Positions 28,832-39,516 of a stretch of DNA of 64,000 bases are shown one piece after another (the stretch's first letter is position 1; each line of letters starts with the position of its first letter). Source of the DNA: Actinomadura opuntiae (lineage in GTDB: Bacteria > Actinomycetota > Actinomycetes > Streptosporangiales > Streptosporangiaceae); assembly GCF_030283205.1 (NCBI RefSeq), contig NZ_JASNWF010000006.1:429983-493982 (forward strand). Reading direction: 5' to 3'. The translations under genes and the position numbers were made by a program. The notes beneath the pieces were generated by a model that worked only from the letters and a program-made list of their open reading frames with translations, did no database searches and had not been told where the DNA came from.

Positions 28832-30196
28832 GTGGCCACAACCTCCCCGCGCCGTCCCGACTCCGGGATCCCCGCCGGAACGCCCGTTCCGGTCCGGCGC
28901 ACGTACGTCCTCGACACCAGTGTCCTGCTCGCCGACCCGGGGGCGATGACCCGGTTCGCCGAGCACGAGGTCGTGCTCCCCATCGTCGTCATCTCCGAGC
29001 TCGAGGCCAAGCGTCACCACCCGGAGCTCGGCTACTTCGCCCGGCAGGCGCTGCGCACCCTGGACGACCTGCGGCTGGAGCACGGCCGGCTGGACGAGGC
29101 CGTCTCGGTGCAGGGCCCGAACGGGGACCAGGGCGGGACGCTGCGCGTCGAGCTGAACCACTCCGACGCCAGCGTGCTGCCGGACGGCTTCCGGCTCGGC
29201 GACAACGACACCCGCATCCTGTCGGTGGCCGCGTGGCTGTCCCGCGAGGGACGCGACGTGGTGCTGGTCTCCAAGGACCTGCCGATGCGGGTGAAGGCGT
29301 CCGCGGTCGGGCTCACCGCCGAGGAGTACCGGGCGGAGCTCGCCGTCGTGGAGTCCGGCTGGACCGGGATGCGCGAGCTGGAGGTGCCGTCCGCCGCCCT
29401 GGAGGAGCTGTACGAGTCGGGCGGCGCCGACCTGGAGGAGGCGCGGGACCTGCCCTGCCACACGGGCCTGCGGCTGCTGTCGGAGCGCGGCTCGGCGCTC
29501 GGCCGGACGCTGCCCGACAAGTCGGTGAAGCTGGTGCGCGGCGACCGGGAGGCGTTCGGGCTGCGCGGCCGGTCCGCCGAGCAGCGCATCGCCCTCGACC
29601 TGCTGATGGACGAGGACGTCGGGATCGTCTCGCTCGGCGGCCGGGCCGGCACGGGCAAGTCGGCGCTGGCGCTGTGCGCGGGCCTGGAGGCTGTGATGGA
29701 GCGGCGGCGGCACCGCAAGGTCGTGGTCTTCCGCCCGCTGTACGCGGTCGGCGGGCAGGAGCTCGGCTACCTGCCCGGCTCGGAGAACGACAAGATGTCG
29801 CCGTGGGCGCAGGCCGTCTACGACACGCTGTCGGCGGTGACCACCCCGGAGGTCATCGAGGAGGTGGTGGACCGTGACATGTTGGAGGTCCTGCCGCTCA
29901 CCCACATCCGGGGCCGCTCCCTGCACGACTCGTTCGTGATCGTGGACGAGGCGCAGTCGCTGGAGCGCGGCGTGCTGCTGACCGTGCTGTCGCGGATCGG
30001 CGCGGGCTCGCGGGTGGTGCTGACGCACGACGTGGCGCAGCGCGACAACCTGCGGGTCGGCCGGCACGACGGGGTCGCGGCCGTGGTGGAGAAGCTGAAG
30101 GGCCACCCGCTGTTCGCGCACGTGACGCTGACGCGGTCGGAGCGGTCGCCGATCGCGGCGCTGGTGACCGACATGCTCGGCGACGTCGGGGTCTGA
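28832..30196 (+). CDS. phoH: PhoH family protein with N-terminal PIN domain (PhoH2 type)
   Basis: 454 residues from a GTG behind GGGAGA. The PIN domain (about residues 22-160) shows its acidic residues in [37 protein letters not shown] and [12 protein letters not shown]. The PhoH ATPase half has Walker [13 protein letters not shown] and Walker [15 protein letters not shown]. PhoH2 proteins are proposed RNA helicase-ribonucleases. In mycobacteria a small antitoxin-like gene (phoAT) precedes phoH2; I find no such ORF in the 123 bases before this one. Syntenic with Rv1095. Confidence 0.93.
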   Translation: MATTSPRRPDSGIPAGTPVPVRRTYVLDTSVLLADPGAMTRFAEHEVVLPIVVISELEAKRHHPELGYFARQALRTLDDLRLEHGRLDEAVSVQGPNGDQGGTLRVELNHSDASVLPDGFRLGDNDTRILSVAAWLSREGRDVVLVSKDLPMRVKASAVGLTAEEYRAELAVVESGWTGMRELEVPSAALEELYESGGADLEEARDLPCHTGLRLLSERGSALGRTLPDKSVKLVRGDREAFGLRGRSAEQRIALDLLMDEDVGIVSLGGRAGTGKSALALCAGLEAVMERRRHRKVVVFRPLYAVGGQELGYLPGSENDKMSPWAQAVYDTLSAVTTPEVIEEVVDRDMLEVLPLTHIRGRSLHDSFVIVDEAQSLERGVLLTVLSRIGAGSRVVLTHDVAQRDNLRVGRHDGVAAVVEKLKGHPLFAHVTLTRSERSPIAALVTDMLGDVGV

Positions 30197-30221
30197 CGGC
30201 CCGGAACGGAAACCTGCCCGG

Positions 30222-30263
30222 CGCCCCGCCGGCCCCTCCGCGTGGACGGGAGCCGGCGGGGCG
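30222..30263 (+). terminator. Hairpin downstream of phoH
   Basis: CGCCCCGCCGGC (30222-30233) pairs perfectly with GCCGGCGGGGCG (30252-30263), starting 26 bases after the phoH stop. Only a short T pair follows. Confidence 0.6.
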
Positions 30264-30651
30264 TTGGGCTGTGGACAACCCTGTGGATTGCTCTACGGAT
30301 AGTGATCACTAAACGCCGTACGGTGGAGTTGTGATGAAGGTCACACCAACCTCGGCGGTGCCGCGGATCCGCAGGTCCCGGGTGTTTTCCGGGGCGCGGA
30401 CGGGGAGTTGACAACCGCACCACGAGCAGCATTTGTCTCGTTTCGGTTGCGGAGCAGGGCGCGGGCTCGGGCATTGTGTCTCCTCGTAAGCACCCCCAGA
30501 ACGGTGCCGTCCGCCGCGCATCCCCCTGTAAAGCGCGCGGGCGCGGACCGCTCGGGGCCCGGAGCCCTCCGCAGTCAGGACGGGCCGCCGGGCCGGGGTG
30601 GAAACAGTTCGCCCGCGTGCCCATGCGCGTGCGACCGTCGGAAGGACCGCC
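30264..30651 (+). promoter_or_regulatory. Long regulatory/leader region of the transglycosylase-like gene
   Basis: About 390 bases with no convincing gene. It contains a perfect 12-bp palindrome TAGTGATCACTA (30300-30311), a Crp-type site (30330-30345) and TTGACA at 30408-30413 that could be a -35 box, with a poor -10 (TTTGTC region) 17-18 bases later. If that promoter is used, the 5' leader is about 200 bases. I checked for a ydaO-type c-di-AMP riboswitch, common upstream of such genes, and did not see its conserved GGGTGAAT or related blocks. Confidence 0.45.
30330..30345. promoter_or_regulatory. Crp/GlxR-type binding site
   Basis: TGTGATGAAGGTCACA is an exact TGTGA-N6-TCACA consensus of Crp/FNR-type regulators. 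It lies about 307 bases upstream of the transglycosylase-like gene's start and about 60 bases upstream of a TTGACA. No Crp gene is in the window. Confidence 0.6.
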
Positions 30652-31788
30652 TTGTCCGGAGACCGTCCCGGGTCCCCTAGGCGAGACGAACGACAGAGCT
30701 TTGCCTCCGAGGAGCCGTGGTCGTACGCGGCCCCCGCCGCCGAGACCCTCCGGCACGCCGAGCCCTTCCCGCCGGCCGAGCCCTTCCCCGGCGAGCCCTT
30801 CTCCAGCGAGCCCTTCCCCGGCGTGCCCGGCCAGGCCGCCCCGTCCGGTGACGACGTCAAGGTCGCCGGAGCGCAGCACGCGGCCGCCGCGGTCCCCGCC
30901 GGCGACACCCTCGGCCTCCAGCCCGTCCCGGGCGAGTCCGCGACCGGCACCGGCGCCATGGCCTCCCTGGGCATGGGCGCCCCCGGCCTCGGCACCGAGG
31001 TCCTGGACGCGCCGGGCGAGCACCGCGACGAGGTCGCCTTCGGCGCCGGCTCCGAGCCCGGCCGCCGCTCCGCCGGCCCCCGCCGGCTCGGCGGTTCCCG
31101 CTCCTCGCGCCGCTCCTCCGGCCCGAAGCCCGGCGGCGGCCGCAACGGCCTGAAGATCGCCGCGGTGGTCGCGGGCGCGCTGGTCGTGGTCGGCGGCGGT
31201 GGCGCCGCGTTCGCGATGTCCGGCGGGTCCGGCGACGACGGCGCGAAGACCGTCCAGCCGAAGCTGGCCGACGCCGCCGCCGCGCCCAAGGTCGACCCGA
31301 TGGTCATGGAGCAGATGCGCCGCAAGGAGGCCTACGAGCGCGCCTCCCGCGCGACCCGCGAGGACCCGGCCAACGGACTGAAGCTGCGCGCCAAGGGCCA
31401 CCCGATCCCCAAGCCGACCCCGACGAAGTCCAAGGACTCCGGCTCCGGCAGCGGGAGCGGCGCCCCCTCCGGCGACCCGGTGCCCGCGGGCGAGGCGCAG
31501 GCGATCGCCAAGCGGCTCCTGCCGAGCTACGGGATGGGCGGCTCCGGCCAGTTCGGCTGCCTGGTGAACCTGTGGAACAAGGAAAGCCACTGGAACACCC
31601 ACGCGGCCAACCCCTCGGGCGCGTACGGGATCCCGCAAGCGCTGCCCGGTTCCAAGATGGCGAGCGCCGGGCCCGACTGGCAGAACAACGCCACGACCCA
31701 GATCAAGTGGGGCCTCGGCTACATCAAGGACCGCTACAGCACCCCCTGCGGCGCGTGGGCCCACTCGGAGTCCAGTGGCTGGTACTAA
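30652..31788 (+). CDS. Membrane-anchored lytic transglycosylase-like protein
   Basis: 378 residues if translation starts at TTG 30652, preceded by GGAAGGA at 30640-30646; a GTG at 30598 is in frame but lacks such a site. The first ~150 residues are disordered (EPFP repeats, Ser/Arg-rich), then one transmembrane helix (LKIAAVVAGALVVVGGGGAAFAM), a Lys/Pro/Ser linker and a C-terminal SLT-like domain with FGCLVNLWNKESHWNTHAANPSGAYGIPQALPG, given here as the region of residues ~300-335, where Glu of NKES is the expected catalytic acid. It is oriented with the catalytic domain outside. Followed by a strong terminator. Confidence 0.82.
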   Translation: MSGDRPGSPRRDERQSFASEEPWSYAAPAAETLRHAEPFPPAEPFPGEPFSSEPFPGVPGQAAPSGDDVKVAGAQHAAAAVPAGDTLGLQPVPGESATGTGAMASLGMGAPGLGTEVLDAPGEHRDEVAFGAGSEPGRRSAGPRRLGGSRSSRRSSGPKPGGGRNGLKIAAVVAGALVVVGGGGAAFAMSGGSGDDGAKTVQPKLADAAAAPKVDPMVMEQMRRKEAYERASRATREDPANGLKLRAKGHPIPKPTPTKSKDSGSGSGSGAPSGDPVPAGEAQAIAKRLLPSYGMGGSGQFGCLVNLWNKESHWNTHAANPSGAYGIPQALPGSKMASAGPDWQNNATTQIKWGLGYIKDRYSTPCGAWAHSESSGWY

Positions 31789-31800
31789 GCAGACGGCATG

Positions 31801-31837
31801 AAAGAGGGGCGGACCGCCAGGTCCGCCCCTTTCTTTT
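31801..31837 (+). terminator. Rho-independent terminator
   Basis: AGGGGCGGACC (31805-31815) pairs with GGTCCGCCCCT (31820-31830) around a four-base loop and is followed by TTCTTTT. It starts 13 bases after the transglycosylase-like gene; the cleanest intrinsic terminator in the window. Confidence 0.85.
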
Positions 31838-31938
31838 CCGTTCGAGCGCCCTGAGCGCCGCCACAGCGGCCTCTGCGCGCCGAACCCCGGCCCCGTTGCG
31901 CGCGGACCGAGGGAGGCGCTCCAGAGGGCGCTGAACGC

Positions 31939-33339
31939 TCAGGTGCGGGACGCGTTGGTCATGCCGAGGACGTCCAGCGCCGCGTCCAGCTGCTCCTCGG
32001 TGAGCTTCCCATCGGCGACATGGCCGCGCTCGATCACGACCTCCCGGATCGTCTTGCGCTCCGCAAGGGCCTGCTTGGCGACCTTCGCGGCCTCCTCGTA
32101 GCCGATGTAGCGGTTCAGCGGCGTCACGATGGACGGCGACGACTCGGCGTACTCGCGCAGCCGGTCGACGTCGGCCTCGATGCCGTCCACGCAGCGGTCG
32201 GCGAGCAGCCGGGACGCGTTCGCCAGCAGGGTGATCGACTCCAGCACGTTGCGGGCCAGCATCGGCAGCATCACGTTCAGCTCGAAGCTGCCCGCCGCGC
32301 CGCCGAACGCGATCGCCGCGTCGTTCCCGATGACCTGCGCCGCCACCTGCGTCACCGCCTCGGGGATCACCGGGTTCACCTTCCCCGGCATGATCGACGA
32401 GCCGGGCTGCAGGTCCGGCAGCCGGATCTCGGCCAGGCCGGCGCGCGGCCCCGAGCCCATCCAGCGCAGATCGTTGGCGATCTTGTTGAGGCTCACCGCG
32501 ACCGTGCGCAGCGCGCCGCTGGCCTCGACGAGGCCGTCCCGCGCGCCCTGCGCCTCGAAGTGGTCGCGCGCCTCGGTCAGCGGCAGCCCGGTGGCCCGCG
32601 CTATCTCCGCGATGACGCGCGCGGCGAACCCCTCCGGCGTGTTGATCCCGGTGCCGACCGCAGTGCCGCCGAGCGGCAGCTCCGCCAGCCGCGGCAGCAC
32701 GGCCTCCAGCCGCTCCACGCCGTGCCCGACCTGCGCGGCGTACCCGCCGAACTCCTGCCCGAGCGTGACCGGCGTCGCGTCCATCAGGTGCGTGCGGCCC
32801 GACTTCACCACGGTGGCGAACTCGCCGGCCTTGCGGGCCAGCGCGCCGTGCAGGTGGCGCAGCGCGGGGATCAGCTCGTGCACGACCGCGCCGGTCGCCG
32901 CGATGTGGATGGACGACGGGAACACGTCGTTGGACGACTGGGAGGCGTTCACATGGTCGTTGGGGTGGACGGGCTTGCCGAGCCGCTCCTGCGCCAGCGT
33001 CGCGACGACCTCGTTGGCGTTCATGTTCGACGACGTCCCGGACCCCGTCTGGAACACGTCGATCGGGAACTGGTCGTTCCACCTGCCGTCCGCGACCTCG
33101 CGGGCGGCCTCGGCGATCGCCTCCGCCAATTCCTTGTCGAGCACGCCCAGCTCGGCGTTGACCGCGGCGGCGGCGGCCTTGATCTGGCCGAGGGCGGCGA
33201 TGTGGGCCGGCTCCAGGCCCCGTCCCGAGATCGGGAAGTTCTCGACCGCCCGCTGCGTCTGCGCCCGCCACTTCGCCGACGCCGGCACCCGGACCTCGCC
33301 CATGGAGTCGTGCTCGACCCGGAATTCCTGCTCGGTCAT
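31939..33339 (-). CDS. fumC: Fumarate hydratase class II
   Basis: 466 residues from an ATG with GGGAGGTG upstream. Shows [46 protein letters not shown] and the superfamily signature [12 protein letters not shown]. This iron-free, heat-stable enzyme interconverts fumarate and malate in the TCA cycle. Syntenic with Rv1098c. Notably a second, unrelated class I fumarase lies 1.5 kb upstream on the same strand, separated by a protein kinase gene. Confidence 0.96.
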   Translation of the reverse strand: MTEQEFRVEHDSMGEVRVPASAKWRAQTQRAVENFPISGRGLEPAHIAALGQIKAAAAAVNAELGVLDKELAEAIAEAAREVADGRWNDQFPIDVFQTGSGTSSNMNANEVVATLAQERLGKPVHPNDHVNASQSSNDVFPSSIHIAATGAVVHELIPALRHLHGALARKAGEFATVVKSGRTHLMDATPVTLGQEFGGYAAQVGHGVERLEAVLPRLAELPLGGTAVGTGINTPEGFAARVIAEIARATGLPLTEARDHFEAQGARDGLVEASGALRTVAVSLNKIANDLRWMGSGPRAGLAEIRLPDLQPGSSIMPGKVNPVIPEAVTQVAAQVIGNDAAIAFGGAAGSFELNVMLPMLARNVLESITLLANASRLLADRCVDGIEADVDRLREYAESSPSIVTPLNRYIGYEEAAKVAKQALAERKTIREVVIERGHVADGKLTEEQLDAALDVLGMTNASRT

Positions 33340-33453
33340 GAAGACACCTCCCGACGGGGACGTCCCCAGGGACTCCCCGCGCAATCGTCACCGCCGTCCT
33401 TTATGGCAGCGGCACGGGAGGGCCGTGAATTCCCGCACGGGAGGGCCCCGCGA

Positions 33454-34728
<1,275 letters not shown>

Positions 34729-34893
34729 GGCGGAAAAGATACCGGAGTGGCCGCGCGGTCACCGGGGAGACGTCGGCACCGAGTTGGATTTAGGGCCAAT
34801 ATGTGACCTGTCGCCCAGAAGCGCCCCCGGAACGGGCCGCGGAGACACCGATTCCGGGGCGCCGCGCGCCGTCGTGGGACCCCCGGCCGCGCC

Positions 34894-36534
34894 CTAGCGG
34901 CGGCCGATGGTGAGGACCGGGCCGGTGGTGTCGGCGAAGAAGTCGCCGCCCTTGTCGTCCACCACGATGAAGGCCGGGAAGTCCTCGACCTCGATCTTCC
35001 AGACGGCCTCCATGCCGAGCTCCGGGTACTCCAGGACCTCGACCTTCTTGATGCAGTCCTGGGCGAGCCGCGCCGCCGGGCCGCCGATCGAGCCGAGGTA
35101 GAACCCGCCGTGCTCCTTGCAGGCGTCGGTGACCTGCTTGGACCGGTTGCCCTTGGCCAGCATCACCAGGGAGCCGCCCGCCGCCTGGAACTGCTCGACG
35201 TAGGAGTCCATGCGGCCGGCCGTCGTCGGGCCGAACGACCCGGACGCGTAGCCCTCGGGCGTCTTGGCCGGGCCCGCGTAGTAGACGGCGTGGTCGCGCA
35301 GGTACCGCGGCATCGGCTCGCCCGCGTCCAGCCGCTCCTTGATCTTGGCGTGCGCGATGTCGCGCGCCACGACCAGCGGGCCGGTCAGCGACAGCCGGGT
35401 CTTGACCGGGTACTTGGTCAGCTCGGCGCGGATCTCGTCCATCGGGCGGTTGAGGTCGATCTTCACGACCGTGTCGTCGAGGTGCTCGTCGGTGGTGTCG
35501 GGCAGGTACTGCGCCGGGTCGGTCTCCAGCCGCTCCAGGAACACGCCCTCCGCGGTGATCTTGGCGAGGGCCTGCCGGTCCGCGCTGCACGACACCGCGA
35601 TCGCCACCGGGCAGGAGGCGCCGTGCCGCGGCAGCCGGATCACCCGCACGTCGTGGCAGAAGTACTTGCCGCCGAACTGCGCGCCGATGCCGAGCTTCTG
35701 CGTCAGCTCGAACACCTGCAGCTCCAGCTCCAGGTCGCGGAAGCCGTTGCCGAGCGGCGAGCCCTCCGTCGGCATCGTGTCCAGGTAGTGCGCCGAGGCG
35801 TACTTGGCGGTCTTCAGCGCGTACTCCGCGGACGTCCCGCCCACGACGATCGCCAGGTGGTACGGCGGGCACGCGGCGGTGCCCAGCGAGCGGATCTTCT
35901 CCTCCAGGAAGGACATCATCCGCTTGGGGTTCAGGACGGCCTTGGTCTCCTGGTACAGGAACGACTTGTTCGCGCTGCCGCCGCCCTTGGCCATGAACAG
36001 GAACTTGTAGGCGTCGCCCGGCGCCGCGTACAGCTCGACCTGCGCGGGCAGGTTGCTGCCGGTGTTCTTCTCGTCCCACATCGACAGCGGCGCCATCTGC
36101 GAGTAGCGCAGGTTCAGCTTCGTGTACGCGTCGTACACGCCGCGCGAGATGTGCTCCTCGTCCCGGCCGTCGGTCAGGACGTGCTGGCCCCGCTTGCCCA
36201 TGACGATCGCGGTGCCGGTGTCCTGGCACATCGGCAGCACGCCCCCGGACGCGATGCCCGCGTTCTTCAGCAGGTCCAGCGCCACGAACCGGTCGTTGGG
36301 GGAGGCCTCCGGGTCGTCGAGGATCCGGCGCAGCTGCGCCAGGTGCGCGGGCCGCAGCAGGTGCGCGACGTCGCGCATCGCGGTCTCGGTGAGCAGCCGG
36401 AGTGCCTCCGGCTCGACCTGCAGGAACGTGCGCCCGTTCGCCTCGAAAGTGGAGACCCCGTCGGAGGTCAGGAGGCGGTAGTCGGTCTCGTCCGGGCCGA
36501 GGGGCAGCAGGTCGGTGTAGGAGAACTCAGGCAT
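34894..36534 (-). CDS. fumA: Fumarate hydratase class I ([4Fe-4S])
   Basis: 546 residues from [13 protein letters not shown]. One-chain class I fumarase with alpha and beta parts fused. Likely cluster cysteines are in [26 protein letters not shown] and [14 protein letters not shown]. Other signatures are [23 protein letters not shown] and [17 protein letters not shown]. It catalyses the same TCA step as FumC but uses an oxygen-sensitive iron-sulfur cluster. Its ATG is one base after the stop of the EamA transporter gene, so both may be on one transcript. Confidence 0.93.
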   Translation of the reverse strand: MPEFSYTDLLPLGPDETDYRLLTSDGVSTFEANGRTFLQVEPEALRLLTETAMRDVAHLLRPAHLAQLRRILDDPEASPNDRFVALDLLKNAGIASGGVLPMCQDTGTAIVMGKRGQHVLTDGRDEEHISRGVYDAYTKLNLRYSQMAPLSMWDEKNTGSNLPAQVELYAAPGDAYKFLFMAKGGGSANKSFLYQETKAVLNPKRMMSFLEEKIRSLGTAACPPYHLAIVVGGTSAEYALKTAKYASAHYLDTMPTEGSPLGNGFRDLELELQVFELTQKLGIGAQFGGKYFCHDVRVIRLPRHGASCPVAIAVSCSADRQALAKITAEGVFLERLETDPAQYLPDTTDEHLDDTVVKIDLNRPMDEIRAELTKYPVKTRLSLTGPLVVARDIAHAKIKERLDAGEPMPRYLRDHAVYYAGPAKTPEGYASGSFGPTTAGRMDSYVEQFQAAGGSLVMLAKGNRSKQVTDACKEHGGFYLGSIGGPAARLAQDCIKKVEVLEYPELGMEAVWKIEVEDFPAFIVVDDKGGDFFADTTGPVLTIGRR

Positions 36535-36535
36535 C

Positions 36536-37465
36536 TCAGGCAGATCCTCGCGCGATTCCGATGGGGGCCGCCTCACAGGGTACGACCCGGCGCCGCAGCC
36601 CGAGGACGACCCCCGCCGCCACCAGCACCGCCCCGGCGATGTCGGCCGGGCCCGGCCGGCCGAGCCCGAGCACCACCGTCGTGACCACCGCGCTGACCGG
36701 GATCATCCCGGCGAACAGCCCCGCCCGGTCGGCGCCGAGCCGGCCGAGCGCCCCGTACCAGAGCAGGAACGCGACCACGGTGACGACCACCGACAGGTAC
36801 GCCAGCCCGGCGAACTCGGCGCGGGTCGGCGCCCGCAGCACCGACGACCCCTCGGTGACCAGGCCGATCACCAGCAGCATCGGCGCGGCCAGCACGGCGG
36901 AGTACGCCGACACCCGCACCGGGCCGAGCGCGGGCAGCAGCGGGACGGCCAGCAGCGAGAAGCACATCTCCCCGCCGAGCGCGCCCAGCGACAGCAGCAG
37001 CCCCCGCAGGCTGCCGCCGCCGAACCCGCTGGCCAGCGCGGCGCCCGCCGCCACGACGCACGCCGACGCGATCAGCGCCGGCGCCGGACGGCGGCCCTCC
37101 ATCAGCGGCCCGGCGATCGCCAGCGCGACCGGCACGGCGCCGATCACCGTCCCGATCGTGGCGGGGCTGGTGTCGCGGGTCGCCGCGACGATGCAGACGT
37201 TGAACGCGACCAGCCCCGTTCCCGCGAGCGCCGCCAGCAGCGCCCACTCCCGCGCCGTCGGACGCCGCGCCGGGCCGCCCCGGAGCCGCGCGACGCCCAG
37301 CAGGATCAGCGCGGCCACCGCGTACCGGACGGCCTGGCCGCCGAAGACCGGGTAGTGCGAGATCGTCGCCGACACCGCGGTCAGCGTGCCGACGAGGAAC
37401 ATCGCGGCGCCGGCGGCGGCGGTGCCGCGCCCGCCGGCGCCGGGCGGAAGCGAGGGAAGGTTCAT
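36536..37465 (-). CDS. EamA (DMT) family transporter
   Basis: 309 residues from MNLPSLPPG. About ten hydrophobic helices in two EamA repeats; typical are [62 protein letters not shown] and the second-repeat [37 protein letters not shown], here given as locations. Likely exports amino acids, amines or related metabolites. It diverges from a MocR-type regulator across 77 bases containing an inverted repeat; MocR-EamA pairs are common and suggest the transporter is its target. Confidence 0.88.
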   Translation of the reverse strand: MNLPSLPPGAGGRGTAAAGAAMFLVGTLTAVSATISHYPVFGGQAVRYAVAALILLGVARLRGGPARRPTAREWALLAALAGTGLVAFNVCIVAATRDTSPATIGTVIGAVPVALAIAGPLMEGRRPAPALIASACVVAAGAALASGFGGGSLRGLLLSLGALGGEMCFSLLAVPLLPALGPVRVSAYSAVLAAPMLLVIGLVTEGSSVLRAPTRAEFAGLAYLSVVVTVVAFLLWYGALGRLGADRAGLFAGMIPVSAVVTTVVLGLGRPGPADIAGAVLVAAGVVLGLRRRVVPCEAAPIGIARGSA

Positions 37466-37503
37466 GTCCGGAACGCTAGAAGCCCCCTGGACCGCGAAAC
37501 AGA

Positions 37504-37540
37504 GCCAATGGCCTCGCTGGATCTTGGTCCATTCATTGGC
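37504..37540. promoter_or_regulatory. Inverted repeat GCCAATG/CATTGGC, likely MocR operator
   Basis: GCCAATG at 37504-37510 and its exact complement CATTGGC at 37534-37540, centres 30 bases apart, in the divergent promoter between the EamA gene and the MocR gene. Spacing near three helical turns fits a dimeric regulator. Confidence 0.5.
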
Positions 37541-37542
37541 AA

Positions 37543-39012
37543 GTGACGGATGAACGCCCGGTTGACGCTGAGAGTCATGTGACCGACCTCCATCTCCCAC
37601 TGGACCGCGGCGCGGGCCGGCTCGCCGCGCAGATCGCGGCGGGCTTCCGCGCGGCGGTGCGGAGCGGCCGGCTGACCGCCGGCACCCGGCTCCCGTCCAG
37701 CCGCGACCTCGCCCGCGACCTCCAGGTCTCCCGCGGCGTCGTCGTGGCCGCCTACGAGCAGCTGACCGCCGAGGGCTTTTTCATCGCCCGGCGCGGCGAC
37801 GGCACCCGGATCGCCCCGCTCGCCCGTCCCGACGACACCGCGCCCGAACCCCCGGCCGCCGACCCGGCCCCCGCCGCGCTGCCGTCGTGCGACATCCCGC
37901 CCGACCCGGGCGTGCCCTACGACCTGTGGCCGTCCCAGCCCGACCTGTCCGCCTTCCCCCGGGAGCGGTGGATCGCCGCCACCCGCGCCGCGCTGCGCAC
38001 CCTGCCCAGCGAGGAGCTGACCTACCCCGACCCCGGCGGCGTCCGGCCGCTGCGCACCGAGCTCGCCGGCTACCTCGGCCGGGTCCGCGCCGCCGTCGCC
38101 GAACCCGGCCGCGTCGTGATCATGAACGGGGTGGCGCACGGGCTGTCCGCGCTGGTCCGGCTGCTGCTCGCCGACGGCCACCGCGTCCTCGCCGTCGAGG
38201 ACCCCACCAGCGTCCGGCAGGTGCCGATGCTGGAGGCGGCCGGCATCCGGCTGGCCCCCGTCCCGGTGGACCGCGACGGCCTGGACGTGGCCGCGCTCGC
38301 CCGCACCGGTGCCCGCGCCGTCCTCGTCACGCCCGCGCACCAGTACCCGACCGGCGTCGTGCTCTCCCCGGCCCGCCGCGCCGAACTGATCGCCTGGGCG
38401 CGGGACGTCGACGGCCTGATCCTCGAGGACGACTACGACGCCGAGTTCCGCTACGACCGCGAGCCCGTCGGCTGCCTCCAGGGCGTCGACCCCGACCGCG
38501 TGGTGCTGCTCGGCTCGGTCAGCAAGTCCCTCGCGCCCGCGCTGCGCCTCGGCTGGGCCGTCGCGCCGCCGGCCCTCGCGACGCGGCTGCGCGAGCACCG
38601 CGGGCACACCGACCTCGGCGCGCCCGTCATCGAGCAGTACGCGCTCGCCGAATTCCTCCGGAGCGGCGGTTACGACCGGCATCTGCGCACCATGCGCCGC
38701 CGTTACCGGGCCCGCCGCGACGCCCTCGCCGAGGCGCTGGCCGCATTTCTTCCCCGCGCCGCGGTTCGCGGCGTCTCAGCGGGCATCCACCTCTACGTGG
38801 AACTTCCGTCCGGATGCGACGAGGACGCCGTGCTGGCCCGCGCGGCGGCGTCCGGGGTGTCGGCCGCCGGCGCCCGCGAGATGTGGTCGCCGGGCCGGGC
38901 CGCCGACGCGCCCCCCGCCCTCGTCCTGGGATATGCCCGCCTTGCCGAAAATCACCTGGTCAAGGCGGCGGAGCTGCTCGGCAAAGCGGTTACCGAGGGG
39001 ACGGAAGGGTAG
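37543..39012 (+). CDS. MocR family regulator (GntR winged helix + aminotransferase domain)
   Basis: 489 residues from a GTG (another GTG at 37579 is in frame). GntR domain ~15-90: LAAQIAAGFRAAVRSGRLTAGTRLPSSRDLARDLQVSRGVVVAAYEQL (residue range marker). The fold-type I aminotransferase domain has EDPTSVRQVPML, LVTPAHQYPTGVVLS, ILEDDYDAEFRYDREP and the PLP lysine in LGSVSKSLAPALRLGW. Such proteins bind PLP or an amino-acid-PLP adduct and control vitamin B6 or amine metabolism genes. The divergent EamA gene is the likely target. Confidence 0.92.
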   Translation: MTDERPVDAESHVTDLHLPLDRGAGRLAAQIAAGFRAAVRSGRLTAGTRLPSSRDLARDLQVSRGVVVAAYEQLTAEGFFIARRGDGTRIAPLARPDDTAPEPPAADPAPAALPSCDIPPDPGVPYDLWPSQPDLSAFPRERWIAATRAALRTLPSEELTYPDPGGVRPLRTELAGYLGRVRAAVAEPGRVVIMNGVAHGLSALVRLLLADGHRVLAVEDPTSVRQVPMLEAAGIRLAPVPVDRDGLDVAALARTGARAVLVTPAHQYPTGVVLSPARRAELIAWARDVDGLILEDDYDAEFRYDREPVGCLQGVDPDRVVLLGSVSKSLAPALRLGWAVAPPALATRLREHRGHTDLGAPVIEQYALAEFLRSGGYDRHLRTMRRRYRARRDALAEALAAFLPRAAVRGVSAGIHLYVELPSGCDEDAVLARAAASGVSAAGAREMWSPGRAADAPPALVLGYARLAENHLVKAAELLGKAVTEGTEG

Positions 39013-39041
39013 GACCAACATCCCCGGTGTAGGAGGTATGG

Positions 39042-39275
39042 ATGAGTCTGGAAGAGGCCGCGCGGCAGCTGAAGATGGCCGGTCACGACGCGCAGGTGGC
39101 CTTCGACTGCGTGGGCCTGGGCAACATTGAGCGCGCCCAGGAGCACGCCGTCACCCTGCGCGCCGCCGCCGACGCCGCCGAGGTGGCGTTGAGCCAGGCG
39201 CTCAAGGACATGACACCGGAAGAGGCCCAAGCCGAAGGCGAACGCGCCGTAACGGCCCTGGAAGAACCCGTATAA
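39042..39275 (+). CDS. Small hypothetical helical protein
   Basis: 77 residues with an AGGAGG ribosome binding site five bases before the ATG. Predicted all-helical and acidic: LEEAARQLKMAGHDAQVAFD and VTLRAAADAAEVALSQAL. No family recognised. It follows the MocR gene by 29 bases, so it may be co-transcribed. The strong ribosome binding site and GC-biased third positions argue it is real. Confidence 0.7.
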   Translation: MSLEEAARQLKMAGHDAQVAFDCVGLGNIERAQEHAVTLRAAADAAEVALSQALKDMTPEEAQAEGERAVTALEEPV

Positions 39276-39382
39276 CCCCGCCCCCGACGACCTGAGCCTC
39301 GACCGCACGCGGGCAAACACCCGACGGTCCCGGTTCGAGCCATGCCCCGAGGCGTGGACCTCGGTCACCGCCACGGGCAGGC

Positions 39383-39480
39383 ACGCGGAGCGAGCGCCAG
39401 CGAGCGCAGCGGGCGTGCCCGCCGACGGTGGAGGCGTTTCGCGCGGAGCGCCAGCGGAGCGCGAAACGCCTCCACCGTCG
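39383..39480. repeat. Nested inverted repeats between convergent genes
   Basis: A perfect 22-bp stem: 39423-39444 (begins CGACGGTGGAGGCGTTTC) pairs with 39459-39480, loop of 14 bases. Before it, GCACGC (about 39383) pairs with GCGTGC (about 39415) around iterated GAGCG/CAGCG units. The style (GAGCGCCAGCGGA, GCGAGCGCCAGCGAGC) resembles the repeats after ilvA. No T-tract; probably a bidirectional terminator or extragenic palindrome. Confidence 0.7.
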
Positions 39481-39516
39481 TGACGGGGGTTCCAGGGGGT
39501 CGCCCCCCGGGGAAGA

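Noticed and set aside
30264..30651. ydaO-type c-di-AMP riboswitch before the transglycosylase-like gene
   Set aside because: Such riboswitches often precede wall hydrolase genes in actinobacteria, but the conserved blocks of the aptamer are not visible here.
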